A stretch of DNA of 64,000 nt from CAVTWD01 sp963738325 (GCA_963738325.1 CAVTWD010000008.1:248001-312000), one strand, 5' to 3'; shown: positions 53,213-63,012, numbered from the stretch's first letter. Made by a program: numbers and translations. The notes: generated by a model from the sequence alone, not told the origin.

Positions 53213-54748
53213 CTAGTTCACCTTCCGCTCGCGGCCCGCCCAGAACGACTCCCGCAACTTGAACTTCTGCAGCTTCCCCGTGGCCGTGCGGGCGAGCTCG
53301 TCGCGGAACTCCACCCGCCGTGGGCACTTGTAGTGCGCCATCCGTTCGCGGGAGAACGCAATCAGCTCGCCCGCGGTGACCGAGGCGCCAGGCGCCAGGA
53401 CGACAAGCGCGGTGACGGCCTCACCCCACTTCTCGTCGGGCACGCCGATCACCGCCACCTCGGCCACGGCCGGATGCGAGAACAGCGTGTCCTCCACCTC
53501 GATCGAGCTCACGTTCTCGCCGCCCGAGATGATCACGTCCTTCTTCCGGTCGGAGATGGTCAGGTAGTTCTCGGCGTCGATCGTCCCGCCGTCGCCCGTG
53601 TGGAACCAACCGTCGGTTATGGCGTCGGCCGTGGCTTCGGGCTGGTTCCAGTAGCCGTCCAGCACCACATTGCTGCGGGCCAAAACCTCCCCGGTCACGT
53701 CGACGTCGAGCTCGACCCCCAAGGCGGGCGCGCCGGCCCGCCCGAGGCGCTGGGCCCGGTCATAGGGCGCCAGCCCGTCGTACTCGGCCCGCCGGCGGTT
53801 CATCGTGAGGAGCGGTGACGTCTCGGTGAGGCCGTAGATCTGCACGAACTCCCAGCCCAGCTCGGTCTCCATGCGCTCGATCGTGCGGGTGGGAGGAGGC
53901 GCGCCGGCCACGACCATGCGAACGTGATCTCGTCCCGGGATCGGCCCGTCCCAGTTGCTGGCCGCGTCGAGGATCATGGCCACCACCGCGGGAGCGCCAC
54001 ACAGGAGGGTGACGCCGTGCTTGTCGACCCGCCGGAGGATCTCGGCCCCGTCGACCTTCCGCAGCACGATGTGCTGCCCGCCCATCCCGGTGACGGCGTA
54101 CACCATCCCCCAGCCGTTGCAGTGGAACTGCGGCAAGGTGTGGAGGTAGACGTCACGGTCGCTCACGCCCATCTGCCAACCGAAGGTGGCCGCGTTCACC
54201 CAGAGGTTGCGATGGGTCAGCTGCACGCCCTTCGGCCGGGCGGTCGTGCCGCTCGTGTAGTTGATGGTGGCGGTGGCGTCCTCGTCGGCCGCCCAGGCCT
54301 CGGGCTCGACTCCGTAGCGGTAGAGCTCTTCGTCGCTGTCGGCCCCGAGCACGAACCGCCGTTTGGCGGTGACCCCCGCGAGCGTGTCGTCGAGCTCCGG
54401 ATCCACGAGGAGTAAGGACGAGCCGGAGTGTTCGACGATGTAGGCGACCTCATCCGCGTTGAGGCGGAAGTTGACCGGGACGAGGATGCGTCCGTACATG
54501 CTGACCCCGAAGAAGCTCACCAGCAGCCGAGCCGAGTTCTGGCTCATGATGGCCACCCGCTCACCCTGGGCGACGCCTAGCTCGTCGAGCGCGGCAGCCT
54601 GGGCCCGCGCCCGCTCGGCCACCTCGTGGTAGGTCAGCGAGCCCCAGGACGCGGCGGGCTGATCGGGCTCGTCGACCACCCCGATCCGTTCGCCGTAGAT
54701 CAGCTCGCCCCGGCGCAGGTAGTCGGCGATCGTGAGCGGCACTTTCAT
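53213..54748 (-). CDS. Acyl-CoA synthetase (AMP-binding, long-chain type)
   Basis: About 511 residues. The ATP motif TINYTSGTTARPKGVQLTHR, the HCNGWGMVYAVTGMG region, YGLTETSPLLTMNRRRAEYD (acyl-adenylate site), ITDGWFHTGDGGTIDAENYL and the hinge DRKKDVIISGGENVSSIEVE, then TGKLQKFKLRESFW with the catalytic Lys, are complete. It activates a fatty or related acid as CoA ester. GGAGGGTG precedes the ATG. Chain length and substrate are unknown; many actinobacterial relatives act on medium and long chains. Confidence 0.9.
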   Translation of the reverse strand: MKVPLTIADYLRRGELIYGERIGVVDEPDQPAASWGSLTYHEVAERARAQAAALDELGVAQGERVAIMSQNSARLLVSFFGVSMYGRILVPVNFRLNADEVAYIVEHSGSSLLLVDPELDDTLAGVTAKRRFVLGADSDEELYRYGVEPEAWAADEDATATINYTSGTTARPKGVQLTHRNLWVNAATFGWQMGVSDRDVYLHTLPQFHCNGWGMVYAVTGMGGQHIVLRKVDGAEILRRVDKHGVTLLCGAPAVVAMILDAASNWDGPIPGRDHVRMVVAGAPPPTRTIERMETELGWEFVQIYGLTETSPLLTMNRRRAEYDGLAPYDRAQRLGRAGAPALGVELDVDVTGEVLARSNVVLDGYWNQPEATADAITDGWFHTGDGGTIDAENYLTISDRKKDVIISGGENVSSIEVEDTLFSHPAVAEVAVIGVPDEKWGEAVTALVVLAPGASVTAGELIAFSRERMAHYKCPRRVEFRDELARTATGKLQKFKLRESFWAGRERKVN

Positions 54749-54855
54749 GGTCACCCTCCGTGACGACGTCGGAACATGAGCGGGCGCGCTGATCCGTCCC
54801 GGTCCTCACGACGAACGGTAGTCGTGGAGGCGACCACCACGCTCACGGCCGCGCC

Positions 54856-54861
54856 TAGCGT
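54856..54861 (+). promoter_or_regulatory. -10 element TAGCGT of the maleylpyruvate-isomerase-like gene
   Basis: TAGCGT, 7 bases, then ATG 54869, which supports this start. Confidence 0.45.
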
Positions 54862-54868
54862 GGCCGTC

Positions 54869-55415
54869 ATGACCAGGCCCTTCGTCGATGCGCCCTGGGA
54901 ACGGCGGATCCTCGAGCGGATCGCGGCCGGCCCGCCGGATCGACACCGCGCTCGCCGCGCTCGACGACGAGCAACTCGCAGCCCGCCTCGAGGGCCAAGC
55001 CCTCACGCCGGGCGACCGCACCCGCCAGCAGTGCTTCGAGCTGTGGATGCACACCGACGACGTCCGCCGTGCCACCGGGCGCCCGTTCCTCGACCCCGAC
55101 CCCCAGCGCACCTGCGCCCTCTCGGACCTGTCGGCTCGCTACCTCGGCCTGGGCATGCTCGTCACGGGGCAGGACCATCCCGGTCTCCTCGGACGGCTGG
55201 TGCTCACCGGCCCGGGAGGTGGCACCTGGCTCACCCCGCTGGCCGTCGGAGCGGCGGAGGAGAGCACGGAGGCGGTCACCGTCATCGCCGACGCCATCGA
55301 CTACTGCCGCATGGCCGGGCGCCTGCTGCGCATCGACGAGTTGGACATCGAGGTGGAAGGGGACCCGGCCCTGGCCCTGGGGCTCCTCACCGGCGCACAG
55401 GCCTTCGCCGTCTGA
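54869..55415 (+). CDS. Maleylpyruvate isomerase/DinB-like protein, N-terminal part shortened (frameshifted)
   Basis: ATG 54869 gives MTRPFVDAPWERRILERIAA; a shift near 54945 leads to RIDTALAALDDEQLAARLEG. The core LTPGDRTRQQCFELWMHTDDVRR (residues about 45-67) contains the conserved W-M-H-T-D-D-V block of the mycothiol-dependent maleylpyruvate-isomerase family. Members normally begin with about 80-100 residues of DinB helices including a metal-site His near the start; here only about 25 residues precede the family core. Either an internal deletion or assembly loss. Function uncertain. Confidence 0.6.
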
Positions 55416-55455
55416 ATGACATGAGGATGGTCTCCCCGCGGGCTGGCCGTGGGGC

Positions 55456-55590
55456 TCAGGTGGGCCGCACCGGGCGCCGCCGCCAACGGCGGCTGCGCTC
55501 CAGTGAGGCCAGCAAGCGGTGGTGCTCGGCCGCCTTGCGGTAGCGGGCCTGGCGGTCGGCGGCGATAGCGGCGACGGTCATCGGCTGCAT
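55456..55590 (-). CDS. Small basic protein (44 residues) divergent from the WYL regulator
   Basis: ATG 55590 to 55456. MQPMTVAAIAADRQARYRKAA, of which the first 20 residues form an amphipathic helix, and then EHHRLLASLERSRRWRRRPV. Highly basic C-terminus, no cysteine. Short proteins of this composition occur beside regulators in other actinobacteria, but no function is known. It is transcribed away from the WYL gene with 141 bases between the starts. Confidence 0.55.
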   Translation of the reverse strand: MQPMTVAAIAADRQARYRKAAEHHRLLASLERSRRWRRRPVRPT

Positions 55591-55692
55591 GGGAGGATCC
55601 CCCGTCCTGAGTGTGGTCGGCGCCGGAGGCGTCCCGGTCACCCGTGCTGAGTCTCTCTTGCTCCTCACCCGAACGACCGTACGCCCTGTTGC

Positions 55693-55707
55693 GGACAGGT
55701 CCTGTCC
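55693..55707. promoter_or_regulatory. Palindrome GGACAGG-T-CCTGTCC before the WYL regulator
   Basis: Two perfect 7-base arms around one T, 25 bases before the regulator's ATG, in the region shared with the divergent small gene. A plausible autoregulatory operator for the WYL regulator. Confidence 0.5.
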
Positions 55708-55731
55708 TCGATATGACAGAATCTGGCAGCC

Positions 55732-56709
55732 ATGGACACCGCGGCACGGTCGCTCGAGCTGCTCGCCCTGCTCGGGGCGAGGGCGTGGTGGCCGGGCGCC
55801 GAGCTGGCGCGACGCCTCGAGGTCACGGAGCGCACCCTCCGGCGGGACATGGCTCGCCTCCGCCTGCTCGGCTACCCGATCGAGGCCACCTCGGGACCTC
55901 ACGGCGGCTACCGCTTCGGCGCGGGTGGGCGGCTACCGCCGCTCGTCCTGGACGACGACGAGGCCGTCGCCGTCGCCGTCGCCCTGCGCCACGCCGCCGG
56001 CCAAGCGGGCTCGGGCATGGAAGCGGCGGCGCTCACCGCGCTCACGAAGCTCGACCAGGTCCTTCCGGTCACGCTCCGTGAGCGAGTGGCCGCCGTGCGG
56101 GCCGTCACCGTGGATCTCCGCAACCCCCGGCTCCCGAGCGCCGACCTCGACGCCCTCGTCGCCCTGGCCATGGCCTGCCGGCGCCCCGAGCGGGTCCGCT
56201 TCACCTACGAGGACGGGTCGGGCCGGGTCACCAGCCGCCTGAGCGAGCCCTATCGCCTCGTCACCACCGAGCGCCGGTGGTACCTCGTCGCCTACGACAC
56301 CGGAAGGCGAGACTGGCGGACGTTCCGGGTCGACAGGATCACCGAACTTCGCTCGACGGGCGTGACCTTCACGCGGCGGAATCCGCCCGACCCCGGCGCG
56401 CTGGTGGCCGAGGGAGTGGCGGTCCGGGCCTGGGAGACACAAGCCTCGGTGCGCCTGCCCGTGGCGCTCGAGGAAGCGGCGCGGCATATACCAGCGACCG
56501 TGGGGGTGCTCACTGCGGACGGCCCGAACCGCACGCTCGCTCGCATCGGAGGCGACCCGGAGTGGATCGCCCGGTTCCTCGTCGGCCTGCCCTGCCCGGT
56601 CGAGGTGATCGAGCCCGACGACGTGCGCGCCGAGCTGCGCGCCATCGGCGAGCGCCTGCTGCGCGACCACGACGCCGTTGTCGCCGCCGCCCCCCCCGCC
56701 GCCGGCTGA
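55732..56709 (+). CDS. WYL-domain HTH transcriptional regulator (YafY-like)
   Basis: 325 residues. The N-terminal HTH LELLALLGARAWWPGAELARRLEVTERTLRRDM (residues 8-40) is followed by a linker helix region. The WYL domain shows VRFTYEDGSGRVTSRLSEPY, ERRWYLVAYDTGRRDWRTFR and VDRITEL. The WCX C-domain ends LRAIGERLLRDHDAV. WYL domains bind nucleic-acid or nucleotide ligands and control DNA-damage or defence genes in several bacteria. The palindrome 25 bases upstream may be its own site. Confidence 0.88.
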   Translation: MDTAARSLELLALLGARAWWPGAELARRLEVTERTLRRDMARLRLLGYPIEATSGPHGGYRFGAGGRLPPLVLDDDEAVAVAVALRHAAGQAGSGMEAAALTALTKLDQVLPVTLRERVAAVRAVTVDLRNPRLPSADLDALVALAMACRRPERVRFTYEDGSGRVTSRLSEPYRLVTTERRWYLVAYDTGRRDWRTFRVDRITELRSTGVTFTRRNPPDPGALVAEGVAVRAWETQASVRLPVALEEAARHIPATVGVLTADGPNRTLARIGGDPEWIARFLVGLPCPVEVIEPDDVRAELRAIGERLLRDHDAVVAAAPPAAG

Positions 56710-56810
56710 GCGCGCCGCTCGCAGAAGCCACGGCCCGCGGCCCGGAGACCGGTCCCCCTTCCCGCCGGGGCCCGTCGGTAGAGTCCCCCGGCCCGGGCAG
56801 GAGGTGGTCC

Positions 56811-58034
56811 GTGTTCGATTCGCAGTGGCTCGACATCGCCATTGGAGTCGTCACCATCTGGGTGCTGCTCTCGATCGTCGTGTCGGCCGTCAACGAGCTG
56901 GGCAACCGCGCCCTCGCCATCCGGGCCAAGCAGCTGTGGAAGGCGCTCCACCAGATGCTCGACGACCCGCGGGAAGCCAAGGGCGTGCTCCGCAATTCGC
57001 TGTCGCTGTGGTTCTGGCGCGGCCGACCTCAGGCCGGGGCGGTGCCCGAACCCCTCTCCACCGCGGCCGTGCCGGCGGTGGCCCCCGGGGCGACCCTGCC
57101 AGCCCCGACCGGCGAGCCGACCGCGGGTGGCCCTGATGAACCGCCGTCCGCCGATGCCGGTGGGGTCGGAGCTCCGTCCACCACCGTGACGCAACAGCTC
57201 TACGCCACGAGCACGATCCAGGCGCTCGAGAACCATCCCGAGAACACGCGCAAGACGCGCATCCACAACATCCCGAGCTCGATCTTCTCCCAAGCCTTCA
57301 TCGAGCTCGCCATCGGCGCGGGCGATGTGAGCGCGCTCAGCGCCACGCAGATCGAGACGTTCATCTCCCGCGTCCCCAACCGTGCGCTGCAGCGCCAGTT
57401 GCTCGCCCTCTGGACCACCGCCAGCAACGACATCGCCCACTTCCAGCAGAACGTGGAGCGATGGTTCAACGGCCAGATGGACCGGCTGAGCGCCATCTAC
57501 CGGTCGCAGGTGCGTCTCGTGATGATCGCCATCGGGGCCATCGTGGTGGTGATCGGCTTCGGCTTCGGTGTGCGGACCGACAGCCTCGGCCTGGTCTCGG
57601 ATCTGCAGCGTGACTCCGCATTGCGCGCTGGCCTGAGTGACCTCGGCACGCAGATCTCGAGCGCTGGCAACGACGGGCTCGCGGCGCGAGGTTGCCCGCC
57701 GCCGTCAACCCCGCCCGGGGAGACGACGACCACGAGCGCCACGACCGTCCCCGCCGCGATCTGCATCGCCCGCGGGCTCGGCACCTACCAGCAGTTGCCG
57801 CTGGTGCTCGACGGCGGGAATCCGGCGACGGCGACGCACCAGTCGTGGACGAGCGCGCTGCGACAGGGATGGCGCGACTTCGTCGGGCGCCTCGGCGACT
57901 TGTGGACGTGGCGCCACGTGGTCGGGCTGGCGGCGACCGCCATCGCGTTGGCGTTCGGCGCTTCGTTCTGGTTCAACGTGCTGGGGCGGCTGGTGGGGCT
58001 GCGCCAGCACGGTCAGTCGGCTCCTTCGGCCTGA
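56811..58034 (+). CDS. Membrane protein with three helices and a proline-rich loop
   Basis: 407 residues from GTG 56811, preceded by AGGAGG. Helix 1 (residues about 5-30, IAIGVVTIWVLLSIVVSAVNE) is followed by KQLWKALHQMLDDPREAKG and a long Pro/Ala/Thr-rich segment. Helix 2 (VRLVMIAIGAIVVVIGFGFG) and a C-terminal helix (VVGLAATAIALAFGASFWFN) enclose an outer domain with two cysteines. I recognise only a general bacterial membrane-protein type with VSAVNELGNRALAIRAKQLW after the first helix. Function unknown. Confidence 0.65.
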   Translation: MFDSQWLDIAIGVVTIWVLLSIVVSAVNELGNRALAIRAKQLWKALHQMLDDPREAKGVLRNSLSLWFWRGRPQAGAVPEPLSTAAVPAVAPGATLPAPTGEPTAGGPDEPPSADAGGVGAPSTTVTQQLYATSTIQALENHPENTRKTRIHNIPSSIFSQAFIELAIGAGDVSALSATQIETFISRVPNRALQRQLLALWTTASNDIAHFQQNVERWFNGQMDRLSAIYRSQVRLVMIAIGAIVVVIGFGFGVRTDSLGLVSDLQRDSALRAGLSDLGTQISSAGNDGLAARGCPPPSTPPGETTTTSATTVPAAICIARGLGTYQQLPLVLDGGNPATATHQSWTSALRQGWRDFVGRLGDLWTWRHVVGLAATAIALAFGASFWFNVLGRLVGLRQHGQSAPSA

Positions 58035-59955
58035 GCCGCCGCCACTGGTCGAAGCTTGGACCACGCCTCGGCGATCTCGTCGAGGATGGCCGGATCATCG
58101 ATGGTCGAGGGAACGACGAAGTCCCGCCCGTCGGCAATGGCGCGCATCGTGCCCCGCAGGATCTTGCCCGAACGAGTCTTCGGCAGCCGCGCCACGACCG
58201 TCGCATCCCTGAACGACGCGACCGGCCCGATGCGGTCACGGATCATCGCCACGAGCTCGGCCTGGACCTCGGCAGGGGCACGGTCCACACCCGCCTTCAG
58301 CACGACGAAACCCAACGGAACCTGACCCTTCAGGTCGTCGGCCACCCCGATCACGGCACATTCGGCGACGTCGGGATGGGTGGCGATCACTTCTTCCATC
58401 GCGCCGGTCGACAACCGGTGCCCGGCCACGTTGATCACGTCGTCGATGCGGCCCATGACGAACAGGTACCCGTCGGCGTCGAGGTAGCCGCCGTCCCCGG
58501 TCGTGTAGTAGCCGGGAAGGGTGGACAGGTAGCTCGACACGAAGCGCTCGTCGTCGCCCCACAGCGTCGGCAACGTGCCAGGCGGGAGCGGCAGCTCGAT
58601 GGCGACCGCCCCTTCCGTTCCCGCGTCCAACACCGCGCCACTCGCCGGATCGAGGATCTTGACGCGATAGCCGGGCACCGGCTTGGTCGGCGACCCGGGC
58701 TTCACCGGGAGAGCTTCGAGCCCCAGGCAGTTGGCGGCGATCGGCCATCCCGTCTCCGTCTGCCACCAGTGGTCGATCACGGGCCGGTCCAACAGCTCGG
58801 ACGCCCAGTGGTACGTGTCCGGGTCGAGACGCTCCCCGGCCAGGAACAGGTACCGGAAGCGGGACAGGTCGTGCCCGGCCAGGTGGGCACCGGACGGGTC
58901 TTCCTTCTTGATGGCGCGAAAGGCGGTGGGTGCGGTGAACAGGGTCTTGACCCCGTGCTGGGCCACCACGCGCCAGAACGCGCCTGGGTCGGGTGTGCCC
59001 ACCGGTTTGCCTTCGTACAGGATCGTGGTGCACCCGGTGAGCAGCGGGGCGTAGACGATGTAGCTGTGGCCGACCACCCAGCCCACGTCGCTGGCCGCCC
59101 AGTACACCTCGCCGGGATGAGTGTCGTAGATGTTGGGCAGGCTCCAGCGCAGCGCCACCGCGTGCCCGCCGTTGTCTCGTACGACCCCTTTCGGCTTACC
59201 GGTGGTACCAGAGGTGTAGAGCACGTAGAGCGGGTCGGTGGCGGCCACGGGCACGCAGGGCGCTGGCTGAGCGGTGCCGATCAGGTCGGCCCAGTCGAGA
59301 TCGCGGCCGTGCGTCAACGACGCCTCGGGCAGCTCGACCCCGCCGGCGGTGGAGCCGCGACGCTGGACGATGACGCAGTGCTCGGGTTGGTGATCGGCGG
59401 CCAGGAGGGCGAGGTCGAGGAGGGGCTTGTAGTCGATGACGCGGGCCACCTCGATGCCACAGCTGGCCGAGATGACGACCTTCGGGCGGGCATCGTCGAT
59501 GCGGATGGCCAGCTCGTTCGGGGCGAACCCTCCGAACACGACGGAGTGGATGGCACCGAGGCGCGCGCAAGCCAGCATGGCGACCACAGCCTCGGGCACC
59601 ATCGGCATGTACAAGATGGCCGTGTCACCCTTGGTGACACCAAGTGAGGCGAGCGCGCCGGCGCAGCGCGCCACCTCGTCACAGAGCTCGGCATAGGTCA
59701 CGGCCCGCACCTGTCCCGTGACCGGCGAGTCGTAGATCAGGGCCGCCTGTGAGGCGCGACCGTCGGCGACATGGCGATCGATGGCGTTGTGACAGGTGTT
59801 CAGCACTCCGCCGTTGAACCACTTCGTGAACGGAGCACGACTGTCGTCGAGCACGATCTCGGGAGGGGTGATCCAGTCGATCGCGCCGGCCGCGTCCCCC
59901 AGAACCCCGCCGGATCCTCGAGGCTGCGGCGGTACTGCTCCTCGTACTGACCCAT
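58013..59955 (-). CDS. Propionyl/acetyl-CoA synthetase, PrpE-type (one frameshift)
   Basis: ATG 59955 starts MGQYEEQYRRSLEDPAGFWG; a one-base loss in a run of G near 59898 separates this from AIDWITPPEIVLDDSRAPFT. Motifs are YVLYTSGTTGKPKGVVRDNG, YWAASDVGWVVGHSYIVYAP, DHWWQTETGWPIAANCLG and LPKTRSGKILRGTM with the acetylatable Lys. About 646 residues, full length. It makes propionyl- or acetyl-CoA from the acid. Propionyl-CoA would also be the product of the CitE-like lyase at 43.5 kb. A TACCGT -10 box (59962-59967) lies 6 bases before the ATG. Confidence 0.88.
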
Positions 59956-60047
59956 GGCGGCACGGTACTCGGCCGTCCCCGCGCGGGAACGGCCGAGTCC
60001 GCAGCTGATCCGGCGCTGTCAGATCACAACGTGGGCTTGGTCGAGGG

Positions 60048-60443
60048 TCACGACCCGCGTGAGCGGAGCTCCTCCCGGATCTGCTGCAGCACCGAGAGCT
60101 CGGTGTCACCGGCCACGTCACCCGGCGTCCGCCGCATGCGGTTGTAGGCCTTCACGATGAGGAAGAGGATGAAGGCGACGACGACGAAGGAGATGATGGC
60201 GTTCAGGACTTGGCCGATGCTGATGCGGGCGTCCCCGAGGTCGAAGCCGATGTCGAAGAAGTCGCGCTTGCCGAAGATGGCGGCGATGATCGGGTAGATC
60301 ACCCCGACGAGCAACGCGTTGATGATCTGCTGGAAGTACAACGCGATGACCAGGCCGACGGCGATGGTGAGGAAGTCACCCCTGTTCAAGAACTCCTTGA
60401 ACTCTTCCCAGATGTTCTTCTTCGCCGGTACCGGTGTTGCCAT
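60048..60443 (-). CDS. mscL: MscL, large-conductance mechanosensitive channel
   Basis: 131 residues. The N-terminal helix KKNIWEEFKEFLNRGDFLTI, TM1 VGLVIALYFQQIINALLVG, a short outer loop with RDFFDIGFDLGDARISIGQ, TM2 NAIISFVVVAFILFLIVKAY and a charged C-terminal helix are all in place. It opens under membrane tension to release solutes. AGGGA lies upstream of the ATG. Confidence 0.92.
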   Translation of the reverse strand: MATPVPAKKNIWEEFKEFLNRGDFLTIAVGLVIALYFQQIINALLVGVIYPIIAAIFGKRDFFDIGFDLGDARISIGQVLNAIISFVVVAFILFLIVKAYNRMRRTPGDVAGDTELSVLQQIREELRSRGS

Positions 60444-60525
60444 GTGTCGTCCCTCTCTCTCGGGGCGGTGGGTGGGCGGCGTGATCACCCGTCCCGCGAC
60501 ACGGCGGCGACCTCGACGCGCGCGT

Positions 60526-60561
60526 CATTGAACCACGACCCGCGAGCCGGGTCATTCAATG
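60526..60561. repeat. Double hairpin CATTGAA...TTCAATG (element D)
   Basis: Outer stem CATTGAA / TTCAATG and inner stem ACCCG / CGGGT. It lies in the divergent region between mscL and the flavin reductase-like gene. The left arm shares TTGAACC with elements A-C, but the position is promoter-proximal rather than 3'. Confidence 0.4.
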
Positions 60562-60634
60562 CGAGACGCCTGCCGACGGTCGCGAAGCCGGGTGTGAGTA
60601 CGCTCGCTCGCACGGGGAGAGGAGAGCCGGGGCC

Positions 60635-62044
60635 ATGACGGACCGCTACGACCTCGTCATCATGGGGATGGGGTCGGCCGGAATGGTGGCCGCCGAGTTC
60701 GCCGCCTCGATCGGGCTACGGGTGGCCGCGGTCGAACGCGACCGGGTCGGCGGCACCTCCCTCTGGACCGGATGCGTGCCCTCGAAGACGCTCATCGCCT
60801 CGGCGAGAGCAGCCCACGTGATGCGCACGGCCGACCGGTTCGGGTTGCGGCCGGTCGAGCCCGTCGTCGAGCTGTCCGAGGTGTGGCAACGCATCAGAGC
60901 CGTGCAGGCGGAGGTCGCGGCGACTGACGACGATCCGGCCCGCTTGGCCGAGATGGGGGTCGAGATCGTCCGCGGCGAGGCCACCTTGAGCGGCCCGAAC
61001 GAGGTCAGCGTGCACGGCCACGCCCCCCTTCCCACCCGCGTGGTGCTGTTGTGCACCGGCAGCCGGCCCCGCCGCCTCGACGTCCCCGGGCTCGCCCGTG
61101 CCGGCTCGCTCACGAGCGACGACGTCTTCGCGCTGGACACGCCGCCGGCCACCACGAGCATCGTCGGCGGTGGACCAGTCGGCGTGGAGCTCGCGCAGGC
61201 CTTCAATCGGCTCGGCATCGCCGCCACCATCGTCGAGCGCGCCCCGACGATCCTGCCTCGTGACGAGCCCGGCCTCGTGCGCCGCCTGAGCGACGTGTTG
61301 ACGCGCGAGGGCGTACAGCTGCACACCGCAGCCGATGTGCGACGGGTCACCACCGATGGACCAGTCACGGTCGTGCACGCCGCCGTCGACGGGGAACCCA
61401 CGACCGTCCGGAGCGACGCGGTGCTGGTCTGCATCGGTCGCACCCCGAACGTCGAAGGACTCGGCCTCGAGGAGTTGGGCGTGACCATCGGGCCCGACGG
61501 GGTGGAAGTGGACGACCGCGGGCGCACCCCGGTGCGCAGCATCTACGCGGCCGGCGACGTGACCGCTCGCCACGGGTTCACCCACTCGGCCGCCGCCGAG
61601 GGCGTCCGCGCCGTGCGCGACGCGTTCTTCCCTGGCAAGGGAGGCCGGCCCGACCTGGTGCCCTGGTGCACGTTCACCGATCCGGAGTTGGCCCACGTGG
61701 GCCTCACGACCGCGCAGGCCGAGGCCCGCTACGGGGAGGACGTCGATGTCTGGCGCCACGACCTGGCCCACTCCGCTCGGGGCAGGGCCGAGGCCACTCC
61801 CGAAGGCGAGGTCCTCGTGGTGACGGCAAAGGGCCGCCTGCTCGGCGCCCACGTCCTCGCGCCGGCGGCAGGAGAGATGATCCACGAGCTGGGGCTGGCG
61901 ATCCATCACGGCCTCAAGCTCTCTGACGTGGCCGATCTCGTGCACGTGTACCCGACCCTGGCGACCAGCATCGGGCAACTGGCCGCCGAGGCCGCGCTCG
62001 AGAAGGCGCAGAAGCTGCGCTGGTTGGTCCGGAAGGGCCGCTGA
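60635..62044 (+). CDS. FAD-dependent pyridine-nucleotide disulfide oxidoreductase-like protein, first redox Cys replaced
   Basis: 469 residues. The FAD fold is DLVIMGMGSAGMVAAEFAAS, NAD(P) binding is SIVGGGPVGVELAQAFNRLG and the second FAD motif is VRSIYAAGDVTARHG. The active-site block is VGGTSLWTGCVPSKTLIASA: the family has Cys-x4-Cys here, but the first position is Ser. The C-terminal base region VHVYPTLATSIGQLAAE is present. It resembles the mercuric-reductase-like enzymes of actinobacteria with WTGCVPSK, but cannot form the usual disulfide. The ATG has a GGAGAGGAG leader and TACGCT at 60599-60604. Confidence 0.85.
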   Translation: MTDRYDLVIMGMGSAGMVAAEFAASIGLRVAAVERDRVGGTSLWTGCVPSKTLIASARAAHVMRTADRFGLRPVEPVVELSEVWQRIRAVQAEVAATDDDPARLAEMGVEIVRGEATLSGPNEVSVHGHAPLPTRVVLLCTGSRPRRLDVPGLARAGSLTSDDVFALDTPPATTSIVGGGPVGVELAQAFNRLGIAATIVERAPTILPRDEPGLVRRLSDVLTREGVQLHTAADVRRVTTDGPVTVVHAAVDGEPTTVRSDAVLVCIGRTPNVEGLGLEELGVTIGPDGVEVDDRGRTPVRSIYAAGDVTARHGFTHSAAAEGVRAVRDAFFPGKGGRPDLVPWCTFTDPELAHVGLTTAQAEARYGEDVDVWRHDLAHSARGRAEATPEGEVLVVTAKGRLLGAHVLAPAAGEMIHELGLAIHHGLKLSDVADLVHVYPTLATSIGQLAAEAALEKAQKLRWLVRKGR

Positions 62045-62080
62045 GAGCGTCCGCTCGACCATGGGGAGCCCTTCGATCGA

Positions 62081-62852
62081 CTACCGCGCCGTCCAACCCC
62101 CGTCGACGAGCAGAGTGGTGCCGGTCATGAAGCTGCCCGCGTCGCTCGCCAGCAACAGGAGCGGTCCGTCGAGCTCCTCCCCCGCCCCCATACGCGGGAT
62201 CGGCGAGTTCGTGGCGATGAAGCGCTGGCTGCCAGGGTCGGTGTCCATCCCCGCTGTCATCTCCGATGGGAACCAGCCTGGGCACAGGGCGTTGACTCGC
62301 ACCCCCTTGCGGGCCCATTGCGAGCGCGAGCTCGCGCGTGAGGTTGATCACCGCGCCCTTCGACGCCGTGTAGTGGGCCTGTTTCACCGGGGTCGAGCCG
62401 ATCAGCCCGAGCATCGAGGCCACGTTCACGATGCTGCCCGAGCTCTTGGCCACCATCACCTCGCCGCACAGCTTGCTCAAGTGCCAGGTGGCGGTGACGT
62501 TGACTTCGAGCGCGCCCCGGAAGACATCGAGCGTCTCGTCCTCCACCGACACGGTGTGGCCCACCCCGGCGTTGTTGACGAGGATGTCGACGGTCGCGTG
62601 CCGGGCCACGGTCTCGGCCACGAGCCGCTCGCGCTGGCCGGCGTCGCTCACGTCGGTGACGATGGCCGTGGCGCCGGGCAGGTCAGCAACGAGGGTGGCC
62701 AGCCGATCGGCCCGGCGCGCGGCGACCACGACGGTGGCTCCCACGCTGTGGAGCACGCGGGCGAAGCGCTCGCCCAGCCCGGAGGAAGCGCCGGTGACGA
62801 TCGCCACGCGACCGTCGAGCCGGAAAGGAGCCAGCGGATCGAGGGCGGCCAT
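62081..62852 (-). CDS. Short-chain dehydrogenase/reductase (one frameshift)
   Basis: ATG 62852 starts MAALDPLAPFRLDGRVAIVT, then the NAD(P) motif TGASSGLGERFARVL, ILVNNAGVGHTVSVEDE and the catalytic VNVASMLGLIGSTPVKQAHYTASK region (residues about 145-168, Ser-Tyr-Lys). A shift near 62330 leads into VRVNALCPGWFPSEMTAGMD and the end LASDAGSFMTGTTLLVDGGW. Full family length. Substrate unknown. A TAACCT -10 box (62860-62865) lies 7 bases before the ATG. Confidence 0.88.
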
Positions 62853-63012
62853 GGCGGCGAGGTTACGGCGGGCGCCCGCGGACAGCCGGCCCGTCACCGC
62901 GCCGACGCTGGGACGGCACCCCCGATGCGGTCGGTCGGGTAACGCGGGCGTGCTGATCGGGTTGCAGCTCGGTGACACTTCGTGTTCCCGTGTATCAATC
63001 CAACCGCGCTCC

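Noticed and set aside
57692..59647. 651-residue plus-strand open frame opposite the CoA synthetase gene
   Set aside because: Fully antisense to a motif-complete synthetase; composition is typical of a GC-rich shadow frame.
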